A DNA stretch of 64,000 bases from Microcyclospora pomicola (Eukaryota; Ascomycota; Dothideomycetes; Capnodiales), in NCBI GenBank assembly GCA_002786065.1, contig NHNY01000001.1:434001-498000 (forward strand), written 5' to 3'. The notes under the pieces are model-generated. The model was not told the DNA's origin and made no database searches. It was given only the letters and a program-made list of their open reading frames with translations. The position numbers and the translations under genes are program-made. This document shows positions 30,904-41,792 of this stretch, piece by piece. Numbering within the stretch: position 1 is the first letter of the stretch; the number at the start of each line of letters is the position of its first letter.

Positions 30904-32490
30904 ATGCAGCTCTCACCTCTTCGTACTCAGCACGCTACTGCTGTTACGCGACATGGCTTCACAGCGCTGCAATACCAGTATAGATGCAGACTCGTGACGG
31001 GGCGAAACAACATCGATAATGCCTCCGTGAGTGCTGTGGACAGAACAGCATCATGGGTCGTAGCAGGAGGTAGGGGAAGAGCTGTTTTCGGTACATCTTC
31101 TCGTTCCCCCTGCTACTTCCCTAGGCAGTCTTCCACTTCTGCCAAATTTGCCCGCGCTGCATCTCGTTCGATGCCAGCGTCTACAAACTCACGGGCACAG
31201 GCACAACAAAAGGCCGTCCGCTTTGCTTCGACCATGTCCGAATCTCCCGATGTTTACGAAGCCGTCGTCATCGGCGCTGGGCCTGCTGGCGTCACTTGCG
31301 TGGGAAATTTGCTCGAACGGAAAGTGGAACCTATCCTATGGGTGGACGACACTTTCAACGGAGGGCGCGTCAACAACTACTACCGTGAGGTTCCTTCGAA
31401 CACCAAAGTCGGCTTGTTCATCGACTTTGCGACGGCCGTGGCGCCATTCCGGAAGATCGTGAGCGGGATTCCCTCGCGCTCACGATGGGACGAACCTTCG
31501 GAAAGTGATGGCGAGCTTGTGAGCGGCGCACTAGATAAGCTACATGATCTGCGACAACTGGACCAAACGAAAGGATGCACGCTGGCCCATGCGGCTGATA
31601 TGATTGTTATGCTTACGGAAGGCTTGAAGAGAACCCCTGGTATTTTCGCGCGACTGGGGAAAGTGAGCGATGCGGTGCTCGATGAGGAGTCTGGGATCTG
31701 GAGAGTCAACTTGAAAGGCTCTGATGCGACGTCATCCGATGCTACGAGCGTACAGAGCAAGCGGCTAATATTGTGTACGGGATCAAAGCCCACTGAAAGG
31801 GCCTTGCCAGTCAATGGACCCAAGAATCTGGATCTTGACGTAACTCTGTCACCTACACGTCTCAGCGAGATCCTTTCGCCTTTGGGTCCCACCACAGTCT
31901 CGGTCATCGGCGCCTCACATTCTGCGATTTTAGTGTTGCGGAACCTATACCATCTTGCTTCATCGGGCAAACCAGACTTGAAAGTCCGATGGTTCACTCG
32001 ACACGCACTCCGGTATGCAGAGTTCATGGACGGCTGGATCCTCCGTGACAACACTGGTCTGAAAGGAGAAGCCGCTGTGTGGGCCAAGGAGAACCTGGAG
32101 CCGGAGGCATTCAAGAAGAGCTATGTGAGCAACTATCTCACTGCCATCTCATACGAAAAGGATGAAGAAGAGGAGGTCATGACGAGGGAACTGCCCGGAA
32201 GTGATTTTATCGTGCAGGCAATCGGGTACGCCCGTAACCCGATACCACAGCTCACGACCAAGTCTGGGAGAGTGATTGAGCCCGAGTACGATCATGAGAA
32301 GGGGTCGTTCACATATGCTACCAAATCTGACGGCCAAAAGTCTGACGAGGTGCGCCGACTACCTGGCGTATACGGTGCAGGAATCGCATGGCCTGAGCGA
32401 GTGAAGGACCCGTACGGCAATGTAGAGTACGCCGTGGGGTTCTTCAAGTTTATGAAATATGTGAAGCGAGTGAGCCCAGAGTGGAACTAG
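30904..32490 (+). CDS. FAD/NAD(P)-binding oxidoreductase, probably organellar
   Basis: Single exon, 528 residues. The first ~110 residues are rich in Arg, Ser, Thr and Ala and poor in acid, like a mitochondrial targeting region; an in-frame ATG at 31234 (MSESPDVYEAV) starts just before the catalytic domain and could be used for a cytosolic form. The FAD dinucleotide fold is VVIGAGPAGVTC. A second Rossmann-like segment (TTVSVIGASHSAILVLRNL) fits NAD(P)H binding, and GVYGAGIAWPE is a late FAD-contact motif. It resembles pyridine nucleotide-disulphide oxidoreductase-like proteins without an obvious CxxC redox pair. The substrate is unknown. Confidence 0.8.
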   Translation: MQLSPLRTQHATAVTRHGFTALQYQYRCRLVTGRNNIDNASVSAVDRTASWVVAGGRGRAVFGTSSRSPCYFPRQSSTSAKFARAASRSMPASTNSRAQAQQKAVRFASTMSESPDVYEAVVIGAGPAGVTCVGNLLERKVEPILWVDDTFNGGRVNNYYREVPSNTKVGLFIDFATAVAPFRKIVSGIPSRSRWDEPSESDGELVSGALDKLHDLRQLDQTKGCTLAHAADMIVMLTEGLKRTPGIFARLGKVSDAVLDEESGIWRVNLKGSDATSSDATSVQSKRLILCTGSKPTERALPVNGPKNLDLDVTLSPTRLSEILSPLGPTTVSVIGASHSAILVLRNLYHLASSGKPDLKVRWFTRHALRYAEFMDGWILRDNTGLKGEAAVWAKENLEPEAFKKSYVSNYLTAISYEKDEEEEVMTRELPGSDFIVQAIGYARNPIPQLTTKSGRVIEPEYDHEKGSFTYATKSDGQKSDEVRRLPGVYGAGIAWPERVKDPYGNVEYAVGFFKFMKYVKRVSPEWN

Positions 32491-33029
32491 CATGGTGGCT
32501 TTCTATACAGCATTGGGTCGGCGCCAAGCGTTTATGGGGACAGAACTCCTCGATGTTGCATTTTCATCCCATCATTCGTACAATTCCAGATAGACGTAGA
32601 GATCTAGCACTTAATGGTACACAGTGACAAATGTACACTCGCTGTAAGGCTGCGCACGTCTCGAACCAAGTCGTTCACGTGGTGCGCACTTCCCCGCAAT
32701 TCCCCTGGTCGTCGGTCTCGGCTCGTGGGAGCTCTGGCGGCTGGATTGGACCTCTCCCAAGCTACGGTATGCACATGTACCAACATTGCGTACACACAGC
32801 AAAGACAAGCAGAACCTGGAGCAGATTGACTGAGCTACTGAAAAGAGAAGGTTACTTATTCCCTAGACCGACCATCGTCAACACACTCACCTCCGCACGC
32901 ACCTGCACTACCGGCCTGCCTGCCGCGTGACCTATTCGGAAAAAGGCATCTCCCTACACACTACATCACCATCTACAGCTCCTCCATAGCTGCTTATCCC
33001 GCCATCTTCCCGGCCCACCCATCCTGACG
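32491..33029. promoter_or_regulatory. Intergenic region upstream of the NIPSNAP gene
   Basis: About 540 bases. No gene seen. The last ~120 bases before 33030 are C-rich (CACC/CTCC words), like a fungal 5' leader. Confidence 0.4.
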
Positions 33030-34324
33030 ATGTTCGCCCGCCGTGTGGTGTCTCAGCGCCTGAGCGTGGCTCCGTCGTCGAGCGCGGCCACCAGCAGAGT
33101 CGCCAATGCCACATCATTAACGCACGCGCGCCCGTTCAGCAGCACGCCATGGCAGCAACGCAGTCCCGCGCTCTCCGACATCGAGGTCGACAAAGCGCAC
33201 ACCTTCGAGGCCAAGCAGAAGGCCTTCCGGGAGAACCTGGCCGAGGCGCAAAAGCGCAAGAAGGAACAAGAACGTCAGTCCGCTCAGTCTGCTGCTACAG
33301 GTTCTGCTAAGTCTACTTCTGCCTCTTCCCCTTCCTCCTCCTCCTCCTCGTCTTCCGTCAGCGACTTTCTTGACTCGGCGGGCTTGGGCTCACTCAGTGA
33401 TGCTGCAGGAGAAACTCAGCGAACGCAAGAAGACGACAACGCTGCCAAGAAGCGATCCAACAAGGGCTTGAGCAGCTTCATCTACGGCACGGAAGAGGGT
33501 CGTGAAATGGACCGCGAGATCGAGCGGTCATTCAGTCAGGTGCTCGCTCGAGGCAAATACGTGCACAGTATCGTCATGCATGAGGTAAAGCCGGATAAGG
33601 TGGACGAGTACGTCAAGCTGGTAGGAGACTGGTATCCCCGGATGGCCAACATGGAAGAGAACAAGGTACATCTGGTGGGAAGTTGGAGGACTGAGGTTGG
33701 AGACTGCGATACATTCGGTATGTGGTGGACTTGACAAGCCAAGAAACCGAGTAAGTACTGACATCGCGATGTTCTAGTGCACATTTGGGAGTACCAGCGC
33801 TATGCCGGGTACCACGCCTCTCTACATGCCATCCAGAACCACCCCGAATTCGCCGAGTTCGACAGCAAGCTGAAGCAGCTGATCACCAGCAAGAAGACAT
33901 CGTTGATGCAAGAGTTCCGTTTCTGGCCAACCACACCACCACGACAGCTGGGTGGTGTCTTTGAGCTGCGGTCGTACACCCTTCACCCAGGCAATCTTCT
34001 TGAGTGGGAGACTCATTGGCAGAAAGGACTCGAAGCGAGGAGAGAAGTCATGGAAGGTGAGACATTCGCATTCCTCTTACTACAGCACCGTGCTTTAATC
34101 ATTCTGACTCAATTACAGGTGTGGGTGCATGGTTCGTGCAAGTTGGCGATCTCAATGTCGTCCATCATCTCTGGCAATTCGCGGATCTCGAGGAACGTCG
34201 CGCACGTCGCGAGCAGAGCTGGAGCGTGGCTGGATGGGGCGACACCGTGCACAAGACTGTGCCATTGATCCAGAAGATGAACAGTAGAATCATGGTGCCC
34301 ATGCCATGGAGCCCGATTGCGTAA
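33030..34324 (+). CDS. NIPSNAP-family mitochondrial protein
   Basis: Three exons: 33030-33717, 33778-34056 and 34119-34324, giving 390 residues. The introns (60 and 62 bases) restore DTFVHIWEYQRYAGY and MEGVGAWFVQVGDL. The N-terminus (MFARRVVSQRLSVAPSSS...RPFSS) is a mitochondrial presequence. An Ala/Ser low-complexity region with a run of eight Ser around residue 108 precedes two ferredoxin-like NIPSNAP repeats: ARGKYVHSIVMHEVKPDKVDEY...WRTEVGDCDTFVHIWEY and FELRSYTLHPGNLLEWE...VGDLNVVHHLWQF. NIPSNAP proteins are linked to mitochondrial quality control in animals; the fungal role is poorly defined. Confidence 0.92.
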
Positions 34325-34778
34325 GCCGTCGGCACGAATAAATGCTGGTAGCTTGTGAAGAGTATTGGGCGAGGATACCTGTTGTCTACAAAATACCATA
34401 CGAAAAGCTGGGTGCTGGGTGCATGGCCTGAGTGTATTATTTCTATCGAGTATGCAACAACCCACATGTATATCGTCTAGCAATCATTCAGCAGTACCTC
34501 GGAAGCGTTATCAAATCGAAACCTTATGGATGAAACGTTTGGCGTCTTGGTTTCACATGTAAATTTAGCTGTGTTTTGACTACGTCACTGCTCGGCCTCT
34601 AGAAAAAGTGAACGGCAAGCCAGCTTTCGTCACACGCGCAACTTCACTGCGTCTGATTATTGACAACCTGAGTGAAAGATATATTGCAGACAACCTAGGA
34701 AGAAGGAATCTGAACCAATACACACAGTCTTGCAATCAGTTGATCTATCTCGCGCGAGATCGCGCCCTCAGCATCACG
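34325..34778. promoter_or_regulatory. Intergenic region upstream of the phosphotransferase gene
   Basis: About 450 bases between two rightward genes; presumed terminator and promoter. Nothing else seen. Confidence 0.4.
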
Positions 34779-36189
34779 ATGGGGTACATCCGACAGGAAC
34801 AGCTCCCGAAACTCAAGGAGTACAAATATTCTGGTGAGCATCCATAAAACCACCCTTTCCCACGTCAAGATGACTGCCGTCTGGCCTTCTAACAGTCCCG
34901 ATAGGCGTCGACCACTCGCTCGTCTCGCGCTATGTGCTCAAGCCGTACTGGTGGAACCAAGTGATCAAGCTGTTCCCGCTCAGCATGGCGCCCAACATGG
35001 TCACGCTGACGGGCTTCTTCTTCGTCATCGCCAACCTGCTCACCATGCTGTACTTCACCCCGGGCATGGATGTCGACTGCCCGCCGTGGGTGTACGCCAC
35101 CTGGTCCGCGGGCCTCTTCATCTACCAGACGCTCGACGCCATCGATGGCACGCAGGCGCGTCGCACGCATCAGAGTGGGCCGCTCGGCGAGCTGTTCGAT
35201 CATGGTGTCGATGCGCTGAACACCAGTCTCGAGGTGTTGCTGTTCAGCGCCGCGATGGGGTTTGGCCAGGGCTGGCGGACAGTGTTGGTGCTGTTTGCGA
35301 GCTTGTTGACGTTTTACGTGCAGACTTGGGATGAGTGAGTATCATTGGCTCCGCAGTCTGAGGGTCCATATGCTGACAAGCACATTCAGATATCACACTA
35401 AGACGCTGACTCTGGGATTGGTCTCGGGTCCTGTCGAGGGTATCCTGACCTTGTGTATCGTGTATGCCATCACGGCGATCAAGGGCGGTGCGAGCTACTG
35501 GCAACAAGCTATGCTACCAACGCTGGGCGTGCCACATTACGCCTTCATCCCGAATACCATCTACAACATGGATTTCGGTGGCGTGTACATGCTTTACGGT
35601 GGTCTGGTCTTGGTCTTCAACACTTTTGAAAGGTACGTTTATCTCCCGTTCCCATTCATAACCACTTGCTAATCCCCATCCCAGCGCCCAAAACGTGCTC
35701 AAAGCCCGCCGTGCGCGCGGCGAGGCCGCCAACCACGCCCTCCTGGGTTTGGCCCCGTTTTTCACCTCCTGGGCGTTGATCGTCTCGTATCTCGCGCTGC
35801 AGCCCACGATCCTGGAGCACCACCTGGTGCCCTTCGTGTTCTACGTCGGTCTGATCAACGCCTACAGCGTCGGCCAGATGATCACCGCGCACCTGACCAA
35901 GTCGCCGTTCCCGTACCAGAACGTGCTCGTCCTGCCGCTCGTCTACGGCGTCCTCGACTCACTCGGTCCCGTCCTGCAAACCCGTCTCGGCGGCCTCGGC
36001 TGGCCCAGCGCGCTCGGCGATGGCGTCTACCAGGTCGCCTTCGCTTTCACCTGTCTCGGCTTTGCGGTCGGCGTGTACGGCAGCTTCGTCGTGGATGTCA
36101 TCGTCTCCATTTGTGACTATCTCGACATCTGGTGTTTGAGGATCAAGCATCCGTGGTCCGAGGAGGAGGAGGCGAAGAAGAGCTCATGA
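34779..36189 (+). CDS. EPT1: CDP-alcohol phosphotransferase (choline/ethanolamine, Ept1/Cpt1)
   Basis: Four exons: 34779-34833, 34905-35334, 35390-35632 and 35685-36189, giving 410 residues, close to yeast Ept1/Cpt1. Introns of 71, 55 and 52 bases keep the frame. The family motif DGx2ARx8Gx3Dx3D is intact at ~99-121 (DGTQARR, GELFDHGVD); its Asp residues bind the metal and CDP-alcohol. Multiple membrane helices follow. The enzyme makes phosphatidylcholine or phosphatidylethanolamine from diacylglycerol in the ER (Kennedy pathway). The motif does not decide between choline and ethanolamine, so the symbol is approximate. Confidence 0.93.
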
Positions 36190-36656
36190 GCTTGTCTTCG
36201 AATGAGAGGGATTGGCCGAGAAGATGGAACGGGACGTTGAGGAATTCAGAAATCTGCCCCGCGGAGAGGGGGGAATGAGGACATGAGTACTAATGTTGCT
36301 TACGCGTGATGCAATGATCCTTGATCTTGGGTGGATGATACCATTATTACACAGCAACAGGTTCACAGACTAAGTCCTGAATGAAATACTGAAACACCAT
36401 CTTTTAGATTATCAGTTGGTAAGCGGTACACACGTTCATTCATCGTGAAAATCATGTTCTGCAGAGGGCGTGCAAGAACAAGCAGACAGGCTTGGCGTCA
36501 GATCTGCAACAGGACTTCGATAAACCTTGAAGCGAAGACCGGAATAGTTGTAGATAAGGTGGGTAACTTCCCTTGTTCATGATTATTACACATCTACATA
36601 TTCGCCCAGAGTCTTTATAGTATTACATACAACCTCTGTATCAACGCTTCACAAGC
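36190..36656. other. Convergent intergenic region
   Basis: About 470 bases between the stop codons of the phosphotransferase and REV3; no gene seen. Confidence 0.45.
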
Positions 36657-39600
36657 TCACCACTCCAACCCTTCCCTCCCCTCGTCCCGCCCTTGTAACA
36701 CCTCCAGCACCCTCCCGACACCCCCGCGTGCGACGTTGAACTGCGTCTCGGCTTTGACGCGACTGTAGAAGACCGGGCAGTCGCGGCTGTCGCAGCGGAC
36801 CTCGTCGGCCGGCGTGAGCGCGGCACAGCTGCGGCAGACGGCACGCATATCGCTAGCTTTGCGCTCGGCGCGCGCGAGGCGGTGGCGCAGGGTGAGGATG
36901 GTGGAGCGAGTGTTGATGTCGCGGCAGGCGATGCAGAGGGGGAGATGGTGCGCGTCATCAGCCGCGGCGGGCGTTGGGGGCAGTTTGGTGCGGCAGATCA
37001 GACACAGCGAGCTGCCCATATAGCTCTCCATGGTGCGTTTGGATTTCGCTGGACCGGCGGCGGCGTCGCCACCATCGTTACGAGGCCCGCCGAGCATGCG
37101 GATTCGCTGGACCTTGGGCATCTCGTCGTACCACTGGCGGACGTTGGCGCCGACGAGGTTGAAAATGCGTTCGAGCGGCGGGATCAGGTTCTTGCTGATG
37201 TAGTACTCGGCGTCCAGCTCGGCGTGCTCGTCGTGGATCAGCCGCTCAGGCTCGACGCAGCGTTCCCACAGTCGGGCACCAGGTGCACCAGCAATGACAA
37301 CGTATGGAATGCGCTCTCCATGCTGCGGCTCGGTGCGAGGATCGCGAAGCATGCGTTTGGTGGCGATGAGCGCGCCGGGAGGCGGAGGCCCTTTGTCCGC
37401 ATATGTGCCCAACTTGACCTCCTTAGCGAAGCAGAAGTCCTGCACGCTAAAGTGGCCGGTCATGATCTTCGTGCATTGGGCTTGAAAGTATCGCTTGACT
37501 TCGCTGAGGTCGGACGTACGAAATAACAGCTTGAGTGCTTTCTCTTCAATCTTCTGCTCAGCAGGTGTGCCGTCGCGACGCACCGTCTCAATGCCTTTAG
37601 CGTCGAACTCCGGTTCTGTCTGAGATGGACCCTCGTACTTGAATCCGACATAACGCTTCTTGGCGAGCAGGACGCAAGGATGGTAGACTTTCTCAAACTT
37701 CAGCTTCACTGGCCGAGGATTCATGTCCGTCACTGCCTTGGCAATCTCGTCGCCGATCTTGAATGCATCGTCTCGAGTACGGCCTTTCAGGTACACGAAG
37801 AGACTGTCGGTGTCGCCGTACACCACTTCCGCACCCCATTTCTCAACTGAGTGAATGAATGCGATCGCTTTTTCCAGCGTTTCGCGTCCGGTCTGCACGA
37901 TACTGTCCGCGACCTCTGAGCAAGGCATACGCCCCGAAAAGGAAGCCGAAGTGTAGCCATAGGTGACGTTTGCGATCAATTTCAGCGCGAGCTGCCTGTT
38001 ATTCAGCAGCTGCTGTAGCGTCTTGTCATCCTTATCAACCTTCATACCACTCTTGACCATGACTCGTGTTTCGAGGATTTCTCCCAACATCTTCGCCAGC
38101 AAGGACTTTCGCATCTCAGGCTTGACATACATCATACCATTGGGAGCGATGTTAAGCTTATCTTGAACAACCTCCAGCAGGCCTGGAGCTCGCTGAAAAT
38201 CAGCGAACCCGAGCTTGTTAGTGCCTCGCCAGTTCGTGATCCGACCTAAGCAGGTTGAGTAGCAATAGTTGTAGGCGATCATGACACTAGGGTAAAGAGA
38301 TTGGAAGTCCAGTACCAAGAGGGGACTGCTGTAGAATGCGGACTGCGGCTCCATGACCAGTGGTAAGCACTCGAGAGCATTCTGTGCACCAACTTGCTTT
38401 CTTGAAGGAGAGACAAGCACGAAAGACTCCGGCTTGGCGATGCGGAACATCAAAGATTCCACTTTGAACTGGGAACCTCGACTGAACACGGAGAAAAAGT
38501 CAACTCCCAGCAAGCGTGCCTGTTCAGAAGTTCTATTGATGAGCTCATTGGCTTCTAGCACCTCATGATCCAGCTTCGCACGAGTGGTGACATAATCCAG
38601 AACCTTTGCTAGATCTCGCGGCTTCTTGCTTTGATACCAGCGCGTCAGATCGGCAAAGGAGTAATGAGGGATCCGGCGATGCAGGAGATGAAAGACCACG
38701 TTTTCCATGGTGTATTGTAGCAAGTTGAGTTCAGAGCGCATGGCTCGCCAGATGTTGATGGTGTGCCTGCCCGTGATGCGCACCGTGGACGTCTGAGTGA
38801 AACCCCACCTATCGGCCTCTTTGCCAAAGCGCCCATGGGACTGTGATTTCATCCTTGAAAATTCGTCCGGTAAATTGAACTCGTACTGCATCCGCGCCCG
38901 CTCGATGATGTAGCCCCAGCTGCCATTGTGAACCTCGTAACCGGTCAAGATGTCTGGATCGTACTCCCTTACGACATCGACAATGTGGTTGAAAAGATCA
39001 AGCTCGTCGTCTTCGGCCGCCATCTCAAATCCACTTTCCACCATGTGCTGAACTTTGGACAACATTGTCTGATCTTTGTCGAGGACTAAGATACCTGACT
39101 TCTTTTCGCCTTTGAATTGCTCGTCCACAAGACACCAGACTATCATCGCAACTTCGTCTCTTTCCGGATCTGGAGCGAGGTCCCCACGGCTATTGACATG
39201 AACTTCCAGACTCATTGTGCTCATGTATCCTGTCTCATGCTTGACGCTTGTACTAGCCTTCTTCTGTGAAAACTTATAGCCGTGCTTGTTCCTCTGTGTG
39301 GGACCTTCGATTTGTGACAACTCTGGAGCTGGACGATTCTTGCGCTTGAGTTGAGACCCTGCCGGTGGACCGTCGACATCAAGATCGTCCCTTTCCTCGC
39401 CGATCGTTCCTTCAACCTTCAGCCATGTATTTACTTCATCCCACGTGGGCGGCGCTTGCATGATCTCCCACTGTTTAAGCGAGCATTGCCGCTTCCTCCT
39501 CTGATCGATGATTTCCGTGCTTGATGTGTCAACGGCACCATTCCTGGCCATTCCAGAAGCATCAAACGGGGGCAAATATGGTAGAGTGTTGCTGGTCAGC

Positions 39601-41792
39601 CGAAACTCTTGCCCGGCATATTCTCGCGGTCGTTCCGGAACGTCTTTTTCTAGACTGTAATAGGCATCTTGATATATAACAGAGGGAGATACCGTGGCCT
39701 CTACTTCATCCCATGTTACTGGAGTGTACGCGTATAGATATACACTCGGGCCATGATGGTCAAATGCGGAAGCGTATGTCTCGCATATACGAGTGGGAAG
39801 TAACGCCCGCCCAGGACACAACTCCGGACTGCTCTGAGCCTTTGTGCCCGAAGTCGCAGACGAAAACTTAGTAGAACCTCCCGAGGATGTGGCTGCATCG
39901 TCTTTTCCTTTGGCAGGACGGGGCGTGCTTCGATGTGGCAAGTGTGCCAGATCGTCGCGCTGGCTGAGGCGCAGAGCAATCTCACCTTCAACACCATTCT
40001 TGACCACAGGGAAGAAGAGACGATTGCCCTGCGAAGATTGAGATGAGCGTTGGGATGAGGGCGGTGGCTGAGCGGACGGTACTGGCTGTTCATTCGTGGC
40101 GTCCTTGTCGTGCGCATTGCCACTTGTTGACAAGACACCGAACACAGAGTCTGGCTTTGCAAATCGCAGCGGTTTGCTGGACTCGGCGTCCTTGACCCTG
40201 AAATTTACGTGCCTCGATGTTGGACGATCCCTGTTGTCATACAGTTTCAACCTTTTCGAAGGGCTGTGCATGTTGAACGAAGAAGTTCGTTTCATCCCTG
40301 AAGCTTTCGCTGTGAAACGTGTTGCATCTGACGGCGACTTTCCATTCCCAACACGAGCTGCATTGGCTGCAATCTGCGAACTGAAGTCCTTAGCGTCAGC
40401 GTCTGCCGCAATTGAGCCGTCAAGCCCGGCATTCCTTAGCTTTTGTCGCTGTGTCAAGATCTTGATGCGAGCGACGTCCTCATCGCTCCCGTAATCTTCG
40501 TCTTCCTCAACTACAGCAGCAATACTTTGGGCGTCCACCAAAGGATCTGACTCGACCTTGCCTGTTTCAAACTCAACAGCCTTTTCTTTAAAGCTGTCAC
40601 TATCCACGTGACTCGACTTGCTTTCTGCTTGGACCTTGGCCAAATTATGTTCAAAGAGACATCCCACGCTCTGGAACACTGTCTGGATCCCATCTTGCTG
40701 TTGCGGACCAATGAAGTTCTCGAATGAGAGGTCATTGCCACCTCTGGATTTGCGCTCTTGCTTCGCAAGCTCTTGCACCGTTTGGCGAAACTCTTCTTCA
40801 TGAATCCAGCCCCCCTCGTTAACGTTTCTTGGATCAGCCGACATGCTGACCAAGACTTCCGGCGGGAAGGGCGAAGATGACGGATCCGTCAAGCCCATGC
40901 GTAACTTCCGTCTCCGTGATTCGTCCTTCCACAGGCCAGCCATTGAGTTAACCAATTTCTCCTCCGGCGGCAAGTCTTCCAAAGATGCCAGGCGTTCGAT
41001 GAACGAATGATGGAGTTCTCGAGATTGCACCCCATTTCTGTTGAGGATATCTTCAACCCGAATATCGAGCTCGATCTGGCAATGACTTTGACGCTGGAAT
41101 CGGTCCTCATCTAGCAGCTGATGTGGAGAAATGGAACGGTTGTGCCACAGATGCGTTAGATCGTCAAGTTCCTCCCATACAGGGATAGGGTGGCGAAAGT
41201 GCGGCTTGTCTGTCTCGATATACGCGCATCCGTACAGGTTGAAATCGCACATCCATTGCAGGAGATACTCCAGGTGCGCTTCATACGGCTGGAAGATCCG
41301 CTTCAGAATGGCGCCCTGCTGAAGCAATTCGGTGAACCGAGTCATATGGCGTGGGTTGAGAAGATAGATCTTCAGATAGTACTTGTAGCCAACATTGTAC
41401 CCGAAGAACGGTACTCCCTTGACCAGCGAAATGTGTGCTACGAACGCAACTTTACGAGGGTCATCGTAGGGATTCCGACGATAGGATAACGCCAGGGCAT
41501 GATCGATGGAGTGGCGTAGAGTATCGATATACTCATCGACGCTGGCTTTCTCCAACGACTCTGCATAAGGGATGTAGAGATATGGCAGTGCGCCATGGAT
41601 GTGAGCGCAAACTTTCTGGCCAGTTTCTGTTGAGCCAAATACGCGGATGATCGGGACCTGGGGCAGGTTACTACGTTGCGTGGATGTGGTGATGTGAGGA
41701 CCCCATAGTGCCGGGTCGAGAGCAGTAGGTGCTGTTTGATAGTAGTCCACGCAGTTCAACCTGACGCGGAAAATGTTCGGTTGTTTAGCCAT
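36657..41792 (-). CDS. REV3: DNA polymerase zeta catalytic subunit Rev3
   Basis: Single exon, 1711 residues, normal for fungal Rev3. The N-terminal B-family domain is clear (FRVRLNCVDYYQTAP, PYLYIPYAESL, FFGYNVGYKYYLKIYLL). A long, variable middle (~400-800) is followed by the exonuclease-like region (EYDPDILTGYEVHNGSWGYI). The polymerase motifs are SLYPSVMIAYNYC (~1160), KLIANVTYGYTSASFSGRM and VYGDTDSLFVY (~1323), with catalytic Asp residues intact. The C-terminus has both cysteine clusters: CLICRTKL...CIACRDI (zinc) and CRSCAAL...CDSRDC (Fe-S type). Pol zeta extends mismatched ends in translesion synthesis. No frameshift seen. Confidence 0.97.
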   Translation of the reverse strand: MAKQPNIFRVRLNCVDYYQTAPTALDPALWGPHITTSTQRSNLPQVPIIRVFGSTETGQKVCAHIHGALPYLYIPYAESLEKASVDEYIDTLRHSIDHALALSYRRNPYDDPRKVAFVAHISLVKGVPFFGYNVGYKYYLKIYLLNPRHMTRFTELLQQGAILKRIFQPYEAHLEYLLQWMCDFNLYGCAYIETDKPHFRHPIPVWEELDDLTHLWHNRSISPHQLLDEDRFQRQSHCQIELDIRVEDILNRNGVQSRELHHSFIERLASLEDLPPEEKLVNSMAGLWKDESRRRKLRMGLTDPSSSPFPPEVLVSMSADPRNVNEGGWIHEEEFRQTVQELAKQERKSRGGNDLSFENFIGPQQQDGIQTVFQSVGCLFEHNLAKVQAESKSSHVDSDSFKEKAVEFETGKVESDPLVDAQSIAAVVEEDEDYGSDEDVARIKILTQRQKLRNAGLDGSIAADADAKDFSSQIAANAARVGNGKSPSDATRFTAKASGMKRTSSFNMHSPSKRLKLYDNRDRPTSRHVNFRVKDAESSKPLRFAKPDSVFGVLSTSGNAHDKDATNEQPVPSAQPPPSSQRSSQSSQGNRLFFPVVKNGVEGEIALRLSQRDDLAHLPHRSTPRPAKGKDDAATSSGGSTKFSSATSGTKAQSSPELCPGRALLPTRICETYASAFDHHGPSVYLYAYTPVTWDEVEATVSPSVIYQDAYYSLEKDVPERPREYAGQEFRLTSNTLPYLPPFDASGMARNGAVDTSSTEIIDQRRKRQCSLKQWEIMQAPPTWDEVNTWLKVEGTIGEERDDLDVDGPPAGSQLKRKNRPAPELSQIEGPTQRNKHGYKFSQKKASTSVKHETGYMSTMSLEVHVNSRGDLAPDPERDEVAMIVWCLVDEQFKGEKKSGILVLDKDQTMLSKVQHMVESGFEMAAEDDELDLFNHIVDVVREYDPDILTGYEVHNGSWGYIIERARMQYEFNLPDEFSRMKSQSHGRFGKEADRWGFTQTSTVRITGRHTINIWRAMRSELNLLQYTMENVVFHLLHRRIPHYSFADLTRWYQSKKPRDLAKVLDYVTTRAKLDHEVLEANELINRTSEQARLLGVDFFSVFSRGSQFKVESLMFRIAKPESFVLVSPSRKQVGAQNALECLPLVMEPQSAFYSSPLLVLDFQSLYPSVMIAYNYCYSTCLGRITNWRGTNKLGFADFQRAPGLLEVVQDKLNIAPNGMMYVKPEMRKSLLAKMLGEILETRVMVKSGMKVDKDDKTLQQLLNNRQLALKLIANVTYGYTSASFSGRMPCSEVADSIVQTGRETLEKAIAFIHSVEKWGAEVVYGDTDSLFVYLKGRTRDDAFKIGDEIAKAVTDMNPRPVKLKFEKVYHPCVLLAKKRYVGFKYEGPSQTEPEFDAKGIETVRRDGTPAEQKIEEKALKLLFRTSDLSEVKRYFQAQCTKIMTGHFSVQDFCFAKEVKLGTYADKGPPPPGALIATKRMLRDPRTEPQHGERIPYVVIAGAPGARLWERCVEPERLIHDEHAELDAEYYISKNLIPPLERIFNLVGANVRQWYDEMPKVQRIRMLGGPRNDGGDAAAGPAKSKRTMESYMGSSLCLICRTKLPPTPAAADDAHHLPLCIACRDINTRSTILTLRHRLARAERKASDMRAVCRSCAALTPADEVRCDSRDCPVFYSRVKAETQFNVARGGVGRVLEVLQGRDEGREGLEW